Program-made: the position numbers and the translations under genes
Notes under the pieces: generated by a model
Database searches by the model: none
Seen by the model: only the letters and a program-made list of their open reading frames with translations
What the model was told of the DNA's origin: nothing
Assembly: GCA_963969495.1 (NCBI GenBank)
Contig: OZ018321.1
Coordinates: forward strand, 190,658,985-190,722,984
Direction of reading: 5' to 3'
DNA: 64,000 bases
From: Ceratothoa steindachneri
Lineage: Eukaryota; Arthropoda; Malacostraca; Isopoda; Cymothoidae
Shown: piece after piece, positions 12,199 through 24,230 of the stretch
Layout of the letters: every line of letters starts with the position of its first letter
How positions within the stretch are numbered: the stretch's first letter is position 1

Positions 12199-12399
12199 GG
12201 TATATACTGCTACACAAATATGTAAAAAAAGAAACGCTTGGGTGATTAAATTAAGTACAGGATGTCTGTACTGCATATACATAACATAAGATAGATGTAC
12301 CATTGGGATTCTTATTTATGCCCAAACGTTTGCGAAAATATAGGGTGCGAAATATCACCTGCTTCCATTATTTTCTCCAAGTCACGTACAACCTATAAC

Positions 12400-12965
12400 T
12401 AATATTCTTATAGCCCTAATTGCCTTACACTCAGCCCTCCTGCTCCAGATCTACTTTGATCTTCTTTTTCCCATTTTTCTCTCTTGGACCGGGTTCGAGG
12501 GGATCTTAACATCCTCCTTAGTGTGTAATTCCCATCCATTGATTCGTTAAACGTTACCGCCAGCACCCATGAATAGGAAAATGAGACTTAGGAGAGGAAA
12601 AGTAAAGACAGAAGAAAAATAACATTCAATGGATAATATTAGAATATAAAAAAAGAAAACTGTATTTGCCTTGAATGCTCATACTCTTTATACAAACTTT
12701 TTATTGGAGGGGGAGGAGGGTAAAAAGCCCTTCTCTCGCCCCTGGCTCTCAAAATTGACGAGGGTTGTTATTTTCCTCTTTGTTATGGCTAACCTTTTTG
12801 TTTGCTCTTCTCTTTCTTTGTATTTATATATTTTTTTTCGGTTAGACCAATTTCCCTTTTTTCTCAATGAAAAACTAAAACAAATCGTTTCCTTCTTTAT
12901 AATTAAGTGTCTCCAATTCCTTAAGTTATAAATATTGTCTTTATTATGATCATAACATCTTGCCT
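12400..12965. other. No gene recognised
   Basis: The T-rich open frame 12671-12931 is hydrophobic and low in complexity. A ggttcgaggg match near 12491 resembles an RNA polymerase III B box, but no tRNA fold is evident. Confidence 0.4.
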
Positions 12966-12969
12966 TTGT

Positions 12970-14190
12970 CAGTGTCTCCTGAAGAAATGATCCAAGTGTT
13001 AGATCCTAGTACTAGAGATCAAGGTACTATATCCTAGTATTAGAGATATCACTGCTAGATCCTAGTGATCAAGATCACAATACTACATACTACATTATAG
13101 TGCCAGTAAAGTAGATAGACCAGTGTTAGTTCATAATGCTAGAAATCTCAATGGCAGATCATAGTTCTAGTGAAGTAGAGACCTAAGTACTAGATTCTAG
13201 TGTTGATGAAGTAGATATTTAGGTACTATTTCCCAAGGATATTTACATAGAGATTCCAATGTTAGATCCTAAAGCAAAATTTCGAGGTACTAAATTATGA
13301 TACTAGATATTTCATTGATAGATCCTAATGATAGAGATCCCAATACTAGGTCCTAGTGATGGTGAAGTAGAGATCCCAGAGATAAATCCTAGTCCTAATG
13401 AAATACAGATCCAAGTACTAGTTCCTAATACTAGATCCTAATACTAGTAAGAAAGATATCCCAATGTTAGATCCTAATGGTTGAAATCTAAATGTTTGTA
13501 TTAGATCCCAATGCTAGAAATATCAGTGATAGATCCTGCGGCTAGAGAAGTACAGCTCTAGGTATTAGGTCCAAGTTGGAGAAATCCCAAATGCTAGTGA
13601 AGTAGAGGTCCCAGTGCTAGATCTTAGTTTTAGTGAAGTGGATGTACCAGTGCTAGATCATATTGTGAGTGAAGTGGTGTACCAGGGCTAGAATCCTAAT
13701 TGTAGCCAAGTAAAGGACCAAGTACTAGTGAAGTAGAGGTCACAGTGCTAGATCATAGTGCTGGTAAAAAAGATGTACCAGTGCTAGAATCCTTATGTTA
13801 GCGAAGTAGATGTACCAGTTCTAGAATCCTTAATACTAGCGAAGTAGAGGTCCCAGTGATCGGTCTTAGTACTAGTGAAGTAAAGGGCACAGTGCTAAAT
13901 CCTAGTATTAGTGAAGTAGATGTACCAATGCTATATCCCTATATCCTAGTGTTAATGAAGTAGAGATCCCAGTACTAGATTCTAGTGTTAGGGAAGTAGA
14001 GATACCAGTGCTAGTGAAGTAGAGGTCGTAGTGCTATACCCTAGTGCAAGCGAAGTAGGTGTACTTCACTAGAAGCTAGTGAAGTAGAGGTCCTAGTGCT
14101 ATATTGTAGGGTTAGTGAAGTAGAGTTTCCAGTGCTAGATCCTAGTGTTAGTGAAGTAGATGTCTCAGTGCTAGATTAGGTGTACCATGT
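12970..14190. repeat. Degenerate minisatellite of about 36 bp (GTGAAGTAGAG..CCAGTGCTAGATCCTAGTGTTA type)
   Basis: About 1.2 kb is built from diverged units combining gtgaagtagagg, tcccagtgctag and atcctagtgtta. Units are most regular between 13560 and 14180 and more decayed towards 12970. A short cluster of the same unit occurs at 32695-32850. No open frame spans the array. Confidence 0.85.
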
Positions 14191-14260
14191 GCACCCTTAG
14201 TGCAGTTGAAAATTTAGAGGATTAAATGCTTTCCCTGCCTCAACACATGCAGGTCATCTG

Positions 14261-14866
<606 letters not shown>

Positions 14867-14998
14867 GTGTGAAAATATTTACTAGGTTGCGCTGATTTTA
14901 AGGCATCACTAGCATACTTTCTTCTTGTTTGTTTCAAAAAAATGATTCCTCCGTCAATAATGTTGCTGACTGTCGATCACAATCAGGTTCTTCCATTG

Positions 14999-15000
<2 letters not shown>

Positions 15001-15057
<57 letters not shown>
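15001..15057. repeat. (TA)n microsatellite
   Basis: 57 bp of TA at the presumed 3' end of LINE copy A3 (minus strand). Confidence 0.98.
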
Positions 15058-15060
<3 letters not shown>

Positions 15061-15431
15061 GATTTGATTAATATGTTCCTCCATCGTGGCTTTCAAGCCT
15101 TTCAGTTGGTTTTTATTCTGCTAATTATCTCTTATTTATTTTATTTAGTTATTCATTTATTATTTTCAGTTTAAATCTTAATTTGGGCACTTCTTCTCTT
15201 TTTGTTTATGTTAATTTATCTTTATTTTCTTATTATTATTTGGTTAATTTTGTTGATTTATTCTTCTTCACTTCTCTTAGTTTGTTAAATTTTATTTGGG
15301 TACTTCGCCTCTTTTTTTGTGATAGTTTATTGTCTTTTATACTTCTTCTCTTCTTTTGTGTTAGTTAAATTTTGATTTGAATTTCGGCACTTCGCCTCTT
15401 TTTATTAAATTTAATTTCCTTTAGTATATTT

Positions 15432-18187
15432 CTAGGTGTATATAGGAATTATATTCTCTCTCGCACAGGTTCTTCCGCTGGGCAATAGAGATGTTCTTTC
15501 TACTATGCGTATTCTGTGTTCCGGTATATCTAAATTGTTGTAAATAGTTGGGATATTACGTGATTGACTTTGTCCCAAGCCTTTCTTCCTTGCCTTTGTA
15601 TCACCATATTGATCGGTTTTAGTCCGATTTTTTCATGTAGAACCGATTGTCGAATATGGTCGATCCTTTTCGTGCCAGTTAAAAGCAGTGTGGATTTGTC
15701 CTGTACCCTCTGCATCGTCCTGAGAGAGGTACAGCATGTCATCTGCGTGATCACAGCCCGGTACACTAGGACGGAGTGTACCAGGGCCATGTATAGTTTT
15801 TTCTTATTTGGCACGTTGAGGCTTCGGAAACGGTGCAGTTTCTTTAGCTCTCTTTTGGCTAGAAGACTGTTTTTTTGCGTGGGCCTTGTATCCTGATTTA
15901 TAGAGTCGTAAACCAAGGAGGACCTTTCCCTCGTTATTAGAGTACGGATAAATTTCGTTGTCAACGAGGACGTCGTCTAATTTCCGGCAGTTCATTGGAA
16001 TTATAGTGAACTTCTGGCGGTTGGTCTTTATCTTCCACTTTTTTATCATAGCAATTGATGTTATCAATCTCCGCAGCTGTCGCCCTTGCTTGACTTCCAG
16101 CGTTCCTGAATGGACTTGAGACGATTTGAGCGATGGCATCTGCGTATTGCAGATACATTGAATCGTACCTTACTGGAGCAGGGAGTTCAATTGTGTACAC
16201 GAGGTACAACAAAGGACTCAGACAGCTGCCTTGTGGAACTCCGCCTCGAGTTTGAATTCGGGTCCCTTGCAGCCCTCGATCGCGATTTGGGCTCTCCTAT
16301 CAGTGACATAGTTACAAAGGGCCATTTTAAGGATTGGGTTTAGCTGGAGGTTGAAGATCTTGAATTGTAGCCTTCTCAGCCATACCTTATCGAAGGCCTT
16401 CCTTACATCCTGCATCACCACGTCTATGTACTTTCTCTCAGCTTTGCTGAATGCGAGTTTTTTCTTTAGGAGAGCGAGGGCGATTTCCGTTCCTCGTTCC
16501 ATGCGAAACCCGTGAGGCTCAGGATTGTGAGCTCCTAGCTCAGCTAGTTGTTCTTGAAGCCTGTCAACTAGGAGTTTATTGTAGACTTTCGCACCGAATT
16601 CCAGCAGGGCGATTGACCTGTAATGGACAAGTTTATCAGGGGGTTTACCTCCCTTGGGTATGAAGATTATTTTAGCGATCGTAAAACCCTAAGGGAAGTA
16701 ATCCGTATTCAGGGAAGCGTTGTAAACGTTTATAATTCCCTGAATGATCTGCTGTGGGGCATTTAACAAGTTGTTTCTGGTGATGCCCGTCCAGCTTGGT
16801 ACCTTTTGTTCAAAAGTTCTTACAGTGGCCATGACTTCCTCTAGTGTTATGGGACGGCCATGGTCCGCTATCTCCATGCCTTCGTCTACTTGATGTTGTG
16901 GGTGCGTGCGGTGCATAACCCGATTCAATTCTTCGGTCAGTTGGCCTTCGAATTCCTGGTCGAACTCTTCATTGTCTTCTGGGTGATCCTGAAGTGTTTT
17001 TTTTCAGAAATTCCTGAATCTGTCTTCTAGAACCGCTGGGTCCTCTATATAGTCTCCTTTCTCTGTTATTCGAGCCTTAGTTCTTGGGGTTAATCCCTTT
17101 AGGTTCTTGACTTGACGCCAGAATTTAGCCGGGTTAAGCTCGCTATCGACTTTGGCTATCAGGCTGTTCCATATTTCCATATTTGAAGCATGTTTGCCTC
17201 TTTTAACTCGGTGCTTAGGCGCTAATGGAGCGAGCTTCTTTCCCGGTTAGGACCTTTCCGTCTTATCTCTTCGTACACTTCTCTGTGAACACGATCGATC
17301 CTTCTCATCTCCTCTGTCCATCTAGGCTGAGGAGGAGTTCTATACCCAGTCTTGGGTATGCACTCGCGGTCCGCGTCTATTATGGATGTAGTTATTTTCT
17401 CCAGTTCCCCGTCTATCTCCTCCAAGGCCGCGTCGCTGAGATCAACTGGGGCGTATTGACTGAGTCGTCTCCTGTAACATTCCCAGTTGGCCAAGGCGTA
17501 GTTTTTTTACGGAGAGGGACTGGAAGCTGGATCGGAGTGAGAGATACTGTGGTGAGGATCGCTATGTGACTACTTGGGACTGTTGGGCCTGGCTCACTAT
17601 GGTAGTTGAATGGGAAGCCTTCACTTGTTAAGATTATGTCAGGTTTGGTTGCTGATATGGAAGTGATATAGGTCGTAACAACCGGCCCTATTCCCTGGAA
17701 GTTTTTTCTTCCCATAATCAGTTCCAAGTTTCGGCATCTTTCGTTGGTACTACCATAGCCCTCCGCACGGCATCTGACATTGAGGTCGCCCCCTAAGATT
17801 GCCATTCTGTGGTGCCCAAACAGTGTGTAGAAGTTATTTAACGGGAGATAGGCTCGACGAGGGGATTGATAGGCTGCAGTTATCAAGAAGTCTCCAACCA
17901 ATGTGTGAAGTTCGACCGCCACAAAGGATTCATCAAGTTCTGGTAGATGTTTAAACGAGATGTTCCCCTTGATAGCTATTGCAGCACCTTTTCTGAGAAT
18001 GATTCTTCATGACCACTCTGTAGCCCGGTATTTTAATTTGACCAGATGTAGTGTCAATACCGTGCTCCCTTATAAGAATGATGTCGGAGTCAAGCACTCG
18101 GAATATGTTTTTATATGCCGTAGCTTTCCCCTCCCATCCGTTTACGTTTAGTTTCAGAATCCTCATTCTATTGCTTACTCTTTCCAT
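15432..18187 (-). pseudogene. LINE A3 ORF2: EEP endonuclease and reverse transcriptase
   Basis: The start at 18187 gives MERVSNRMRILKLNVNGWEG, the usual beginning of a LINE nuclease, followed by IILIREHGID (catalytic Glu block), GGDLNVRCRAEGYGS (metal-binding GDLN) and VPSSHIAIL, where the usual SDH catalytic dyad has lost its Asp. The RT part follows: ITLEEVMATV, VVMQDVRKAFDKVWL (first catalytic Asp) and SMYLQYADAIAQ near 16133-16148, where YADD has become YADA. C-terminal thumb/connection sequence runs to a stop at 15432-15434. No RNase H follows. Jockey-type LINEs nick DNA with the nuclease and copy their RNA in place. Here frameshifts, stops and two lost catalytic residues show the copy is dead. 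Confidence 0.85.
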
Positions 18188-18189
18188 GT

Positions 18190-19110
18190 TGTCTCTTTAG
18201 TGTTTTAGGGTGATGTTCCTCTTCCTCTCGTTTTTCTTTTTCCTGAACTCGGCATTTAAAATATGCTCGCAGGTATTGTGATGTAGGGTCACTTCTGGCA
18301 GAGCAGAGCTTCTTCCACCGTTTCAGCGTCGCCCTCAAAGTCGTATTCCCATTTGAACACCTTTGCTTAAATCCCATGGAATATATCCCTGGGCTCCATT
18401 TCTTCGGGAAAGGGAAACTGGTCGCACGCGTAAACGTTAAGATTGATACTGTCCGCACGCAATCTTTTGTTTGTTCGCCTCTTCCCATTGGCCTTCGATG
18501 TTTGTGGTACTTCGGTGTCCGATGAGTCTCAGGATTCCGAGGAACCATTGGTATCGGACGCAGCATTTTCCCTCTCTTCTCTGATTTTTTGTCTTTGTTT
18601 AGGGGCAGAAGTTTTCACTTCGACTGCTTGTTTTTTCTTTTTCTTGTTTTCAGCTGTGGGGGTTTCTTGACCGTTTATTCGTTGGTTTGGAACCATCTGC
18701 AATTGCAGGACATCCCCAGAGGGATGGGTAGGGGGTCTGTGAACCACATTTGATCCATTCCGTTTTTAGCTTGCATTTGGTTCAGAAAACGTGCCAGGGC
18801 GAGTGAGATTCATGACGTGCGCGTAAAGGATGCACATCATAATCTTCGTCGAGTTCTCGTTTTGAAGCTTGAGATATGTTTTCTTTGTGTCCACTTCAGA
18901 GAGGGCCATCTTTGCTGCTTGAGCGTAGAACTTATTTTCTCTACGTGTTTCCTCATTCTTCTTCACTTCATGCTTCCTTTTAATTATCTCTTTTTTTACA
19001 GTGCAGGCCATGGCCATTGATCTATGTCCTTGCTCACAGTTATTGCACCTCTTGAAATTATTAGTGCACATCCTCTAATTGTGTCCCTTTTCACTGCATA
19101 CTGGAACGTA
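18190..19110 (-). pseudogene. LINE A3 ORF1, C-terminal part with zinc knuckles
   Basis: Minus-strand translation reads VCSEKGHN, RMCTNNFKRC and NNCEQGHRSMAMAC, two CCHC-type knuckles as in retroelement nucleocapsid-like proteins. It continues through a charged segment (KKEIIKRKHEVKKNEE), then IMMCILYAHVMNLTRPGTF and a basic tail, and finally ININVYACDQFPFPKK, which corresponds to KIYASEDSPFPRK in copy A5. The N-terminal domain is absent because the copy is truncated at about 19110. Frame changes occur near 18750 and 18450. The gene sits just upstream of ORF2 and ends a few bases before its start. Confidence 0.75.
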
Positions 19111-19728
19111 CGCTTTCAGGCAAGGTCAACAGCTTTACAAATCAGCAACATCAACAACTACGAAAGAGATTGGAAGATTAGGACGAACATGAGGAAATTT
19201 ACAATAATCCTAATCTCCAGGAACAAAATAGCTGAAATTGTAGTTGAAGATCATAACTACAGATATCATTGTGAGGCCAAAGTGCTAGGACTCAAAATAA
19301 CAAAAAGAGGCTACAAACAAAATATAACGGAGAGGAAGAACAAGGCGATTCCTATGCTTAACCTACTGTACAAGCTAAGAGGGTTAGGCATGAAAAATAA
19401 AATAACAATCTATCTTGCACTAGGAAGAGAGGTACTACTATACTCGCCAACACCTATCAACGGTGAAACAAGGACCAGAAAATTGGAACTCCAGAAAATA
19501 CAAAATAGGAGAGAGAGGAGAAGACTACGGGATCTACACCAAGAAGCACGATTAGAAACGCTCAATGTCAACATTAGGAACAGAGCGGAGGAAATATGGA
19601 GGAAGATAGATGATCTTCCTCCGATATTTGCAGAGCACACAAAAAACAGAGCTGGAGTCCCCTTTAACACTCGATTTCCCAGCGGCAAACAACAGCTGAG
19701 AATCGAGGAGGTACCCATGTTTACTTAA
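19105..19728 (+). pseudogene. LINE A4 ORF2, RT C-terminal region only
   Basis: The frame is open to the stop at 19726-19728 and reads ARSTALQISNINNYERDWK, TNMRKFTIILISRNK, then ERKNKAIPMLNLLYKLRG and IENKRAGVP-like tail sequence ending EEVPMFT. It aligns with ARATAAEIDNINCYDKK and the C-terminal parts of copies A3 and A5. It begins downstream of the YADD motif and so contains no catalytic residues. The roughly 210 codons lack stops, which suggests a younger insertion than A1 and A2, although the fragment has no start of its own. Confidence 0.8.
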
Positions 19729-19939
19729 GTAGAAATTCAAAAAGAGAGAAGAAACAAGCATAACGATAAAGATATTTACCCGACAATATACAAACCCAAC
19801 CAACGAAATAACCAACCAAGACACCAGATTGATACCCTAATAAGACACCCGAATTTAAACAACCTTAATTGGAAGAAACAACCGACTAAGGAGACAACAC
19901 AGATCAAAAGTGTAAACAGAAATAATGCAAACAAAATTA

Positions 19940-20135
19940 ACTAAAAGTGTAATAAGTGAACTATATTAAAAAGTTCAACAAAAAGGATAGTGAGGTGAAA
20001 GTTAAGAGTAAAACAGAAATAAAACGAGCATAGTAAACTGAAAGTGTAATAAGTGAACTATAGTATTAAAGAGATTAACAAAAATGATAGTGAAGTGGAA
20101 GTTAATAGTAAAACAAGTGAACAAAGTGAAACTAA
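19940..20135 (+). repeat. Tandem repeat of about 97 bp in the A4 3' UTR
   Basis: aaagtgtaataagtgaactat occurs at about 19944 and again at about 20040, each followed by a related ttcaacaaaaa/ttaacaaaaa, gatagtgaggtg and aagttaagagtaaaac series. Confidence 0.75.
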
Positions 20136-20239
20136 AGTGAAAAAGGTGATAATAACAAGACAAAGTGAAACAAAGTAAGGAAAGTAAAAACAAGTAACAT
20201 AACAATACATAAAGCTCAGAGATAAGAAACTCAAAACGG

Positions 20240-21160
20240 CATGAATGCTACAATAAACACATGAATGAAAGATGGAAAGAACAAGGGGACAGAGATTAGG
20301 CGGTCCTTCCGCTTCTGTATGAGGAACATAGGCACTAAAGTGTGAGAAAGGAAGTAAGCATGATGAATGATGAGTAAATGCATGATGGTGGTTCGGAATC
20401 TACGTTGATCAGCAGGTCCCTCTTGTCCCTCGGGCAAGGGTATTCCATCCTTTCCACCTTTGACTACCGAGGTTGCTCAATTTGCCTCCTCACCAATCTC
20501 TCCTATTTTAGCTTGTTTCGGACTTCCCATTAAACACTTCACTATCGGCTAACTTGAACTGAGAGTCAGATGTATGGGGAGTTTATCCAGGAGCAAGTTG
20601 GCCGCGGGCCTTCTCCTCTTCTGTGCCCCCAACCCCCGATCGTGGAAGGAGTACAGAGGGCAGGAGTAACCGCGAGCCGTTATTCTTGACGAATCAGAAA
20701 GCTAACACTTAAATACGCTGAAGAAGTACACAAGTAAACCGTCAAAGGAGGTAATGGCATGGGAATATTTTTTCCTACGAAACGCCTCTGGATTTCTACT
20801 TTATCTTCTCCTGGAGGAAGAACTAAAGGAAGAATAATTTTATTCGGGTACCCAATCAAAAGTATGTACGCCCCCTCCCCCTGCGTTGTGAAGCCGCACT
20901 AGCGATTTTGAATGCTTTTCATCGCCTCGTTCCTACTATGCACTTCTGTGAGAAAGGCATATTTGGGGCACTGGGGAAAGCAGGTTTGAGGATTAGCCCA
21001 CTGTAGAACCCAGTGTCAGAGGCACCTGTACAAGGGGCAGAACTGCAATCTCCGGGGGAAACCCCGGGGGCCCAGCCAGGACCATAGAGGGCAGTACACC
21101 CGTCTCTATGTAAGCCGCATGCCTGTCTGATACCCAAACCTGCGAGGGGCGGCATCCTCG
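20240..21160. other. Unassigned, possibly A5 5' UTR
   Basis: No coding similarity. The GC-rich portion from about 20870, with palindromic tccgggggaaaccccggggg at 21050-21069, leads directly into ORF1 of copy A5 and may be its 5' untranslated region. That is inference from position only. Confidence 0.35.
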
Positions 21161-21417
21161 GTTGGTGCTGGTTGATTCCACAGTAACCAACAAAAAGTCT
21201 GCCATACAATCACACCTCGTGAGGGCTCCGCCAGGTTCTTCCCCTCATCATCATCATCTCATTAAGGCAACTCACAATTGCGAAGGCGGTTACACCACAG
21301 AGCGGGGAGGACACCAAAAAAAAGAAAAACGACACAACTGTAAACCCAACTCAAGATTAAAGAGGAAGAAAGAAGCAGTTATCAAAGAGGAATACGGAGA
21401 AGAAAGCTCAGAGCTCC

Positions 21418-22735
21418 ATGGCCTCAACCATGGAGCTCACCAATACAACAAGGGTTCCTCTTCGGACGCTGCCAGGCCAAGAGAGTCTTGACAGAGGAAA
21501 AGTCTTCGCATTGGTCTTTGGGAAGCTAAACATCTCCCTAATAAGACTAATAGAGGTCGTAACGGGCTACATCGCAATTTGCGAGAAAGAAAGCGACGTC
21601 GAGGCGCTGACAAAAGAAGCCTCAATCGATGCCCTAAAAACAATAAACCTCCAACCAAACATCCCAGCACAAATCCTGACCCAACGAAGCATTATTAGAA
21701 GAAGTTGGATCCATGGATCGGACACCACGGGAAGGAGGAAATTGAAACAGAAATAGAAAGAAGCCACAGCTGGGCCAAAGTCTCGTAGGTTGTAAAGTTC
21801 AGAAACCGAAGAGAAAACAACGGATATAACCATTTGTTCAAAGTTATATTCGCTGAAACAGAAATGTCAAAAAAGGCGAAGGAAGCAGGGTTCCAGCTGT
21901 TTAACGCAAGAATAAGCAGCGATCAAATTAAGAGGGAAGATTTCATCCCAGTACAAATGTGCTTCCACTGCTTTAAGATGGAAAGTCACACCACCAGAGA
22001 GTGCAAAGAAGAACAGGAGACATGCCCTCGATGCGGCGAGCTGGGCCATAACTGGAGGACGTTTAAGAGCCCCTAGGAAAGATGTGCTAATTGCATGATG
22101 GGACACAGCGCCATGGCCATGGTATGCCCATTAAAAAAAAATTATACGACAAAAGGCCAACGACAATAGAGAAGCCGAAGCTATACCTTAATATTAACAG
22201 CGAGATGCATAATGTACGCGCAGGCACGGAACCTTATGAGGTCAGGGACGTTCGAAGATGAACTAAATGCCATGCTAGCGAACAATGGGATAAGGCCCAT
22301 GGTCTTCCCAAAAAACCCTTCATCTGAGGATATCCTCTTTCTCTTAACTCCCAAGAGAAAGGCACACGAAATACGACCGAAGAGAAGACAGAAGCGACAC
22401 AACTAACAAGAGGACAGGAACCACGCATCATAGCTCAGAAAAAAAAGAAATGGAAAAACAAAAAAGGAACCTGAAAGAGAGGCCAAAACCGACAGCTCGG
22501 AGGGCGAGAGAAAAACGCCTAAAAAACAACGAAAATCAAAGAAGAACATAGAGAAAAAAATAGACGGAAACGACGTCAATCTCAAGATATACGCCAGTGA
22601 AGATTCCCCGTTCCCGAGAAAAATAACATCAAAAAGTCTCCTCGAAGGAATCAGATCTGGCAGGTACAAATGGGAGTTTGATGCCGACGTAGACGCAAGA
22701 AAGTTGGAAGATGCAGTAATACTTGGCGATATTTA
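21418..22735 (+). pseudogene. LINE A5 ORF1 (gag-like, three zinc knuckles)
   Basis: Frames join as LDRGKVFALVFGKLNISLI and a helical segment, NHLFKVIFAETEMSKKAKE, then three knuckles: CFHCFKMESHTTREC, CPRCGELGHNWRTF (last Cys lost) and CANCMMGHSAMAMVC. Next come IMYAQARNLMRSGTF, a basic linker, and a C-terminal segment KIYASEDSPFPRKITSKSL. The protein would bind the element's RNA. Lesions are frameshifts around 21500-21780, an in-frame stop near 22075 between knuckles two and three, and stops near 22165 and 22735. The start is uncertain because the 5' frames overlap. Confidence 0.75.
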
Positions 22736-22855
22736 ACTCAATGAGAAATACTTCGAAACTCGGACCCCGCAAGAATACAAAAAAAATACAGTGTGGAAGG
22801 AAAAGAAAGGACAAGAAATAACCACTAACAGACAGGACAACCGACAGACACAAAC

Positions 22856-24230
22856 ATGGAAAGGAGACAAACAACAGACTAAGTATAATGACAGTGAACG
22901 TTAACGGATGGACAGGAACAAATACACTATACAGTAATATCTTTAGGGAGACAGACCCAGACATCATTCTTATCAGCGAATACGGACTCGACACAAGAAC
23001 ACAAAAAAAATGAAAATTCCAAACTACACGACATTGACAAAAAACTGCTCCCAGGAAAGGTACGACGGGGTGGCGATCGCGATAAAGAGAGACCTCAAGT
23101 TCAGACACTTACCTGAGCTTGATGAATCCTTTATGGCAATAGCGATTCTGAATCTCGTCGGAGATCTCTTGGTAGCGCTAGGGTACCAACCCCCTTGAAG
23201 AAAGTACCTGCCGATTCACAATTTCAACACACTATGTGGGCACCAAGGAATTTCTTTTTTGGAGGTGACCTAAACGCTAACTTGGGAGTAGCTAGAAACA
23301 AAAAGACCAACAAAAAAGGCAGGAATCTGCAACTTTCACTGGACCGAGACAGACTAGACATAATTGCACCTGACTTCCCGACATTTGTAAATGCGCGCTC
23401 GGCGTCGATGCCGGACGCAATCTTGAACAGCTGCAACTTCCCATTCAACCATCATAGCACTCCGGGACCGCCCGTCCCGAGTGATCACATACCTATACTT
23501 ACAACTATTTCCCTTGTGCCCATTCAGATCCAGGTGCAGACAAGGAAGTCCTTCGCCCGAGCCAATTGAGAGAGGTACCCGGAAATGCTGAGGGAATACC
23601 AGCCAGCAGATATGAATGGAACAATACTCGAAGAAATAGACGAAGAGCTGGAGCTATTGACAAACTCGGTCATCAGGGCAGATAGGGAGAGCGCCCCAAC
23701 AACATCATATAGAATGCTCCCCCAGCCAAGATGGACAGACGAGATGAAAAGTATAGCAAGGGAAAATAGGGAACACAATGACTGGTTCGAACGCACGGGA
23801 CGTGCAGGGAATTAGTGGGCGGGATGCGCCGCCTCGAAGCTGAGCTAACTAGAATAATCAGGAAAAAACAGACGGAAATAGGGGAACAATTAATCGACAA
23901 AATTGATGATAAAGACAATCCCGATAAATTCTGGCGACAGATAAAGAGTCCCAGGGGTACAAACATAAGGAAAAAAACACGAATCAAGGAGGACGAATCA
24001 TACATCGAGGAAACAACAGACCTCAAATTATGGTTCAGGGAGCACTGGAGAGAAGTATTCTCAATAACACCAGAGGGCAACGAAAACTTTGACTTAGAGT
24101 TTGAAAGTGAGATCATCGACGAGCTGAATGATGTTATTGAGCTGACCTACCCGTACCCGCACGTCTCCGAAGAAAGGGTGATGATGGGTCACGGGAGGGC
24201 AATAACAATGCAGGAACTCGCTGATGCCAT
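22856..24230 (+). pseudogene. LINE A5 ORF2, 5' part: EEP endonuclease and linker
   Basis: From the ATG at 22856 (MERRQTTD, then stop) the translation matches A3: MTVNVNGWTGTN, DIILISEYGLD (catalytic Glu), KKIPNYTT-like strand, VGDLLVALGYQPP, GGDLNANLGVARNK (metal-binding GDLN) and VPSDHIPILTTISL. The SDH dyad is intact here, unlike in A3. The linker continues to WTDEMKSIARENREH, FWRQIKSPRGTN and ITMQELADAI at 24230, where LINE B interrupts it. Stops occur near 22883, 23010, 23196, 23567 and 23813. The remaining RT resumes at 27715. Confidence 0.85.

Larger units (their letters stand above)
9668..12386 (-). mobile_element. Tc1-like transposon split by later insertions
   Basis: The left end (9668, CAGGGGTTGGACAAAATGAT) and right end (12386, inverted GTGACTTGGAGAAAATAAT) are diverged inverted repeats. 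Each has TA just outside (9666-9667 and 12387-12388). Between them lie the N-terminal half (12198-11660) and the C-terminal half (10127-9690) of one Tc1 transposase, both on the minus strand and in the right order. The 1.5 kb separating them holds unrelated sequence and a plus-strand Tc1 remnant, so the 2.7-kb span is an old roughly 1.3-kb element plus insertions. Confidence 0.7.
15058..19110 (-). mobile_element. LINE family A, copy A3 (Jockey-like), 5'-truncated
   Basis: In minus-strand order the copy has the end of ORF1 with zinc knuckles (19110-18190), ORF2 with EEP nuclease and RT (18187-15432), and a 3' UTR that is A-rich on the sense strand (15431-15058) ending at a (TA)n array. The 3' UTR repeats the motif aaaaagaggcgaagtgccc about three times. 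The N-terminal part of ORF1 and the 5' UTR are missing. It meets the plus-strand copy A4 head to head at about 19110. Confidence 0.85.
19105..20230 (+). mobile_element. LINE family A, copy A4, 3' fragment
   Basis: A plus-strand fragment holding only the end of ORF2 (19105-19728) and an A-rich 3' UTR with an internal tandem repeat. It starts exactly where the minus-strand copy A3 stops. Both contain the same RT C-terminal region, so they are separate insertions rather than one insertion with 5' inversion. Confidence 0.75.

Noticed and set aside
12480..12505. tRNA or SINE B box (ggttcgaggg)
   Set aside because: No matching A box at a sensible distance and no cloverleaf could be drawn.
12671..12931. 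Small membrane protein
   Set aside because: Hydrophobicity follows from a T-rich stretch; there is no start context, homology or repeat of the pattern.
15058..20230. A single LINE insertion with 5' inversion (twin priming) explaining A3 and A4
   Set aside because: Both parts contain the same RT C-terminal region, so they cannot be halves of one copy.
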